The notes beneath the pieces were generated by a model. That model did not search any database and was not told where the DNA came from. It saw only the letters and a program-made list of their open reading frames with translations. A DNA stretch of 10,895 bases. Source: an uncultured Clostridia bacterium. GTDB taxonomy: Bacteria; Bacillota; Clostridia; TANB77; CAG-508. The stretch lies in assembly GCA_934169535.1 (NCBI GenBank), contig CAKPOC010000041.1, forward strand, positions 1 to 10,895, in the 5' to 3' direction. Position 1 is the first letter of the stretch; each line of letters starts with the position of its first letter. The position numbers were made by a program, and so were the translations under genes. Positions 7,514 through 10,895 of this stretch are shown here, in pieces.

Positions 7514-9499
7514 ATGAATAAAAGAAATTTTAATGATGGAATTATAGGAAATAAAAATGTTAAAGCTACATTTTCTAGTAAAGGCGAATTACTTAGAATG
7601 TACAATCCAGACGTAGACTTTAGACAATTTGTAAACTTTTTTCATGTAGGACTAAAAATAAATGATTCTGCAATAATATATCTTCATGAAGACATTAATA
7701 ATAGGTATTACCAATACTATACAGATGATTCAAATATACTAAATACTGAAATTTCAAACACTTATTTTAATGTGCAAATTAAACAAACAGATTTTGTAGC
7801 AATAAAAGAAAATGTAATTATAAAAAAATATACAATTGCAAATAACAATAAATTAGATTTAAATCTAAACTTTATTGTAAGAAGCAACTTGCTTAGTGAT
7901 TACAATAATATGGTTTCTTGCAAAGTAGTAGAAAATGGAATGATTCAATATGCCCATGACTTTTCTATTGCAACATTTGCAAATAAAGCATTATGTGGGC
8001 ACAAAATAAATGATGTAGATTCACAAATACAAGAAGCAATTTTAAGTGACAAAGATTATATAGGAATGAGCAATGATTCTGCAATTTCATATAATTTAGG
8101 AACATTAAAAAGTGGTGAAAATATTGAGTTTAACTTGTTTATTTACTTAAATAATAATAGCCAGAAAAATTTTTCTGGAATAGAAGAAAGGGTAGAAGAA
8201 TTAAGAAGAATTGACGTAAAAAAGGAATACTCAAATACAAAAAAATACTGGAAAAGATATTTAGAAAAACATGATGGATTAAATTTACTAGCGGAAAAGA
8301 ACAACATTTCACAAGTATTACAAAATGAATTTTCAGAAAAAATATTAGATATATACAAAAGAACAATTTTATTATTTCCATTATTGCAAAATGACTTGTC
8401 AGGAGGAATTTCATCAGCAGTAGAATCTGATGAAGAAAGAAAGTATTCAGGAAGATATTCTTATTGCTGGCCAAGAGATGCAGTTTTTGTAACAAAGGCA
8501 TGTGATAAACTATTAATGTACAAGGAAACGGAAAAGTTTTACGAAAATTTCTGCCAAAAAACTCAAAACTCAAATGGAATGTGGGAACAACGTTTTTATA
8601 CAGATGGAAGGCTTGCACCTTGTTGGGGATACCAAATTGATGAAACTGCAAGTGTTATATATGGAATATATGAACATTACCAAGAAACAAAAAATGAAAA
8701 GTTTTTACATACAAATTTAAAAATGTGTGAAAACGCATTAAATTTCCTATTTAAATATTTGGAAAATTTATTTGATGAAGTAGAAGAAGAACCAGACGTT
8801 GTAAAAAATGCAATAATAGAAGACATAATAAAACAAGGAAAACAAAGGGATAAAATATATAAACATTTAAGCTATGACATTTGGGAAATGAATGAAGGAG
8901 TTCATTTATATTCACTTTTAAGTATATATTCTGCATTATGTGCGATGAAAAAAATATACGAAATTGAAAAGCCAAAATTCGAAAACAACAGACTAAAAAT
9001 AGAAAAAATAATAAAAAATATTTCAAAGATAAACAAAGAAGAAGAAAACATAAAAAAATACATAGAAGAAAATTTATATAATGATAAAACAAAAACATTA
9101 AAAAGAAATTTGCAAGATGAAAAGTCTGATATAAGTGTGCTGGGAGCAGTATACCCATTTAAAGTGTTTGATGGCAAAGACAAAAAAATAACAAATACTG
9201 TTGAAAAAATAAATATGACTCTAAGAACACATACAGGTGGATATTTAAGGTTTGAAAATGATTCATATATGGGCGGAAAAAATCCTTGGCCTATTGCAAC
9301 TTTGTGGATGGCGTTGTATTATATAAGTGTAGGAAATAAAAACAAAGCAAGGGAATGCTTAATATTTGTATTAAATTCTTGTTCAGAATTAGGATTTTTA
9401 GCAGAACAAGTAAATAATGATATAATGAAACCACAGTGGATAATGGGACTTGGTTGGTCACATGCAATGTTTATTTTAGTTTTAAGCAAGCTCTTGTAA
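7514..9499 (+). CDS. Glycoside hydrolase family 15 (glucoamylase-like), cytosolic
   Basis: This 661-residue protein has the two-domain layout of bacterial GH15 enzymes. The N-terminal beta-sandwich domain (about 1-265) opens NDGIIGNKNVKATFSSKGEL and has the family's 'MYNPDVDFRQFVNFFHVGL' segment. The C-terminal (alpha/alpha)6 barrel starts about 275. Hallmarks are YSYCWPRDAVF, GMWEQRFYTDGRLAPCWGYQ, SYDIWEMNEGVHLYSL, THTGGYLRF, NPWPIATLW and LAEQVNNDIMKPQWIMGLGWSHA. By comparison with the family, the general acid is Glu458 (in DIWE) and the base Glu631 (in AEQ). The family removes alpha-linked glucose from the non-reducing ends of alpha-glucans, dextrans or trehalose; the exact substrate cannot be read. 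No signal peptide is present, so it probably acts inside the cell, for example on glycogen or imported oligosaccharide. AGGAG at 7499-7503 overlaps the previous stop and precedes the ATG by 10 bases, so the two genes are one operon. Confidence 0.93.
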   Translation: MNKRNFNDGIIGNKNVKATFSSKGELLRMYNPDVDFRQFVNFFHVGLKINDSAIIYLHEDINNRYYQYYTDDSNILNTEISNTYFNVQIKQTDFVAIKENVIIKKYTIANNNKLDLNLNFIVRSNLLSDYNNMVSCKVVENGMIQYAHDFSIATFANKALCGHKINDVDSQIQEAILSDKDYIGMSNDSAISYNLGTLKSGENIEFNLFIYLNNNSQKNFSGIEERVEELRRIDVKKEYSNTKKYWKRYLEKHDGLNLLAEKNNISQVLQNEFSEKILDIYKRTILLFPLLQNDLSGGISSAVESDEERKYSGRYSYCWPRDAVFVTKACDKLLMYKETEKFYENFCQKTQNSNGMWEQRFYTDGRLAPCWGYQIDETASVIYGIYEHYQETKNEKFLHTNLKMCENALNFLFKYLENLFDEVEEEPDVVKNAIIEDIIKQGKQRDKIYKHLSYDIWEMNEGVHLYSLLSIYSALCAMKKIYEIEKPKFENNRLKIEKIIKNISKINKEEENIKKYIEENLYNDKTKTLKRNLQDEKSDISVLGAVYPFKVFDGKDKKITNTVEKINMTLRTHTGGYLRFENDSYMGGKNPWPIATLWMALYYISVGNKNKARECLIFVLNSCSELGFLAEQVNNDIMKPQWIMGLGWSHAMFILVLSKLL

Positions 9500-9520
9500 C
9501 AAGAAAGGAAATTTAAAACA

Positions 9521-9673
9521 ATGGCAAAAAAAGAAAAAACAAAAAATGAAAAAAGAACAGCTAGAGAATATGAAGCAGGAAAAATATTTATAAAAGTAAT
9601 GTCTGGATTACTTGCATTACTAATGGTTTTAGCAGTTAGTGCTACTTTAATTTATTATATAATAAACCAATAA
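9521..9673 (+). CDS. 50-residue single-span membrane protein, unknown
   Basis: This small gene has a ribosome binding site AAAGGA at 9505-9510 and an ATG ten bases later. It encodes 50 residues: a very basic N-terminus (MAKKEKTKNEKRTAREYEAG, nine Lys/Arg) followed by KIFIKVM and one hydrophobic helix at about 28-48 (SGLLALLMVLAVSATLIYYI), ending in INQ and the stop. By the positive-inside rule the basic N-terminus faces the cytosol. It lies 21 bases after the GH15 gene and 26 bases before cdaA, whose own Shine-Dalgarno sequence follows directly, so it is part of the same operon. Tiny single-span proteins next to membrane enzymes often act as regulators or assembly partners, so a link to CdaA is plausible but unproven. 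I do not recognise a named family. Confidence 0.75.
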   Translation: MAKKEKTKNEKRTAREYEAGKIFIKVMSGLLALLMVLAVSATLIYYIINQ

Positions 9674-9699
9674 TTAAACGAAGCATTAAAGGAGAAAAT

Positions 9700-10590
9700 A
9701 TGAAAGAAAATTTTTTAAATAGTACAATTTATAATTGGGGAATAAATTTTAATAATTATATAGCCTCTTTAAAGGAGTCACCATTTTTAATTGTCTCATC
9801 AATAATAGATTTAGTAATTGTAATGTATATAGTTTATATAATATTTAAACATGCAAAAAATTCTAAAGTTATGCAATTGATGAAAGGAATAATATTTTTT
9901 ATACTAATTACATGGATAAGTGGAATTTTTAATTTAAATATAATACATTCAGTATTAACTGCATTTTTGCCTTCTGGAGTAATTGCACTTATTATTATAT
10001 TCCAGCCTGAAATAAGAAGAGGCCTAGAGCAAATAGGAACTAATAAATTTACACACTATTTTGGAATGGAAAAGGATATCGCAACAAAAACAAGAGAAGA
10101 TATTTACAAAATTGTAATTGCAGTAGAAGAAATGGCAAAAACAAAAACAGGAGCTTTAATTGTAATTCAAAGGGATATAAGCTTAAGTGACACGATAGAA
10201 AGTGGAATATCAATAGATTCCGAAATATCTCCTCAATTATTAGTAAATATATTTGTGCCAAAAACTCCATTACATGATGGTGCTGTAGTTATAAAAAATA
10301 ACAGAATTGCAGCAGCAGCAACAATTTTACCTTTAGCAAATAATCAAGATATATCTAAGGATTTAGGAACAAGACATAGAGCTGGAGTTGGAATATCAAA
10401 GGAAACAGATGCAATTGCAATAATTGTTTCGGAAGAATCTGGAAAAGTTTCTATTGCAAAAGACGGAACTCTTATAGCAGACGTAAAAGAAGAAACTCTA
10501 AAACAAATTTTAATAAAAAATATAATTACTAATAGATTAGAAAGAGAACCAAAAAAAGAAGAGCAAAAAGATGATAAAAAAGAGGAATAG
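9700..10590 (+). CDS. cdaA: Diadenylate cyclase CdaA (c-di-AMP synthase)
   Basis: This 296-residue protein has three N-terminal membrane helices at about 29-49, 60-78 and 84-101, then FQPEIRRGLEQIG and the DAC (DisA_N) domain from about 105 to 270. The catalytic motifs are DGA at 193-195 (in TPLHDGAVVI) and RHR at 225-227 (in LGTRHRAGVGI), which bind ATP and a metal. CdaA joins two ATP molecules into cyclic di-AMP, the messenger that controls potassium and osmolyte uptake and cell-wall homeostasis in Bacillota. The tail is a basic/acidic run (EPKKEEQKDDKKEE). GGAG at 9691-9694 precedes the ATG. In most Bacillota cdaA is followed by cdaR (YbbR) and glmM; here truA follows immediately, so no cdaR neighbour is present downstream. 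The length is slightly above the usual 270-280. Confidence 0.97.
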   Translation: MKENFLNSTIYNWGINFNNYIASLKESPFLIVSSIIDLVIVMYIVYIIFKHAKNSKVMQLMKGIIFFILITWISGIFNLNIIHSVLTAFLPSGVIALIIIFQPEIRRGLEQIGTNKFTHYFGMEKDIATKTREDIYKIVIAVEEMAKTKTGALIVIQRDISLSDTIESGISIDSEISPQLLVNIFVPKTPLHDGAVVIKNNRIAAAATILPLANNQDISKDLGTRHRAGVGISKETDAIAIIVSEESGKVSIAKDGTLIADVKEETLKQILIKNIITNRLEREPKKEEQKDDKKEE

Positions 10591-10592
10591 AC

Positions 10593-10895
10593 ATGCGAAA
10601 CATAAAGCTAACAATAGAATATGACGGAAAAGATTTTAATGGATGGCAAAAACAAAAAAATAAGCTAAATATTCAAGGTGAAATAGAAAAAGCAATACAA
10701 AACATTATGCACGAAGAAGTAGACCTAATAGGTTCTGGCAGAACTGATGCAGGTGTGCATAGCTTAGGACAAGTTGCCAATTTTAAAATAAATTCAAACT
10801 TCCCGATAGAAAAAATGGCATTAGCATTAAACTCACAATTAAAAAATAGCATTGTGATAAAAAAAGCAGAAGAAGTAGATGAGCGCTTTCATAGC
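10593..10895 (+). CDS. truA: tRNA pseudouridine(38-40) synthase TruA, N-terminal part (3' end outside window)
   Basis: The first 101 residues of a TruA-type enzyme are present; the frame is open to the window end. It starts MRNIKLTIEYDGKDFNGWQ, a typical TruA N-terminus (Y-D-G-x-x-F-x-G-W-Q). The catalytic motif GSGRTDAGVH contains Asp52, the nucleophile that attacks uridine. TruA converts uridines at positions 38-40 in the anticodon stem of several tRNAs to pseudouridine, in the cytosol. The ATG lies two bases after the cdaA stop, and AGAGGA at 10581-10586 inside the end of cdaA is the ribosome binding site, so truA is translated from the same message. Full-length TruA is about 245-270 residues. 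Confidence 0.94.
   Translation, partial: MRNIKLTIEYDGKDFNGWQKQKNKLNIQGEIEKAIQNIMHEEVDLIGSGRTDAGVHSLGQVANFKINSNFPIEKMALALNSQLKNSIVIKKAEEVDERFHS

Noticed and set aside
8139..8651. Minus-strand open frame of 170 codons within the GH15 gene
   Set aside because: It is a shadow of the well-supported plus-strand gene. Its translation is low-complexity F/L/I-rich sequence, as expected from the complement of AT-rich coding DNA. The other minus-strand frames (for example 2814-3323, 3780-4187 and 8751-9158) were rejected for the same reason.
1..10895. CRISPR array, tRNA, rRNA, insertion sequence or prophage
   Set aside because: I saw no regularly spaced repeats, cloverleaf tRNA sequence, transposase or integrase motifs, or terminal inverted repeats. 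Base composition and codon use look uniform by eye.

Overview
The window is a 10.9 kb stretch with every gene on the plus strand. It is strongly AT-rich, with AGA-dominated arginine, ATA-rich isoleucine, poly-lysine and poly-glutamate runs, and purine-rich GGAGG-type ribosome binding sites. The gene content (SepF, DivIVA, FtsK/SpoIIIE, CdaA and a clostridial coiled-coil 'ATPase-like' protein) points to a low-GC Gram-positive bacterium of the Clostridia/Bacillota, plausibly an uncultured gut lineage. The standard bacterial code applies: tryptophan is TGG, and the one in-frame TGA of note does not make sense as a codon.

Region 1 (1-708) is the end of a cell-division cluster. It holds the C-terminus of SepF and a complete DivIVA gene, closed by a perfect hairpin terminator. 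Region 2 (709-1791) begins with a TTGACA-type promoter and a GTG-started rsmD (16S rRNA G966 methyltransferase). The rsmD gene is broken: its N-terminal half and C-terminal end are both recognisable, but the middle, including the catalytic D/NPPY motif, is missing and the reading frame shifts. A small coiled-coil protein follows, ending in a second perfect hairpin terminator whose left arm lies in its last codons. The coaD gene that commonly sits between these two genes in Clostridia is absent.

Region 3 (about 1811-10895) looks like one long transcription unit, with gaps of 2 to about 32 bases and no internal terminator that I can see. It contains ftsK/spoIIIE, an unrecognised 503-residue cytosolic protein, a beta-CASP metallo-beta-lactamase ribonuclease-like protein, a cytosolic family 15 glycoside hydrolase, a 50-residue single-span membrane protein, the c-di-AMP synthase cdaA (without its usual partner cdaR), and the start of truA, which runs off the window.

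The window is mostly housekeeping: chromosome segregation and division, RNA processing and modification, and second-messenger synthesis. The items that most deserve a second look are the gutted rsmD, the unknown 503-residue protein between ftsK and the nuclease, and the tiny membrane protein directly upstream of cdaA. I found no mobile element, CRISPR array, tRNA or rRNA.
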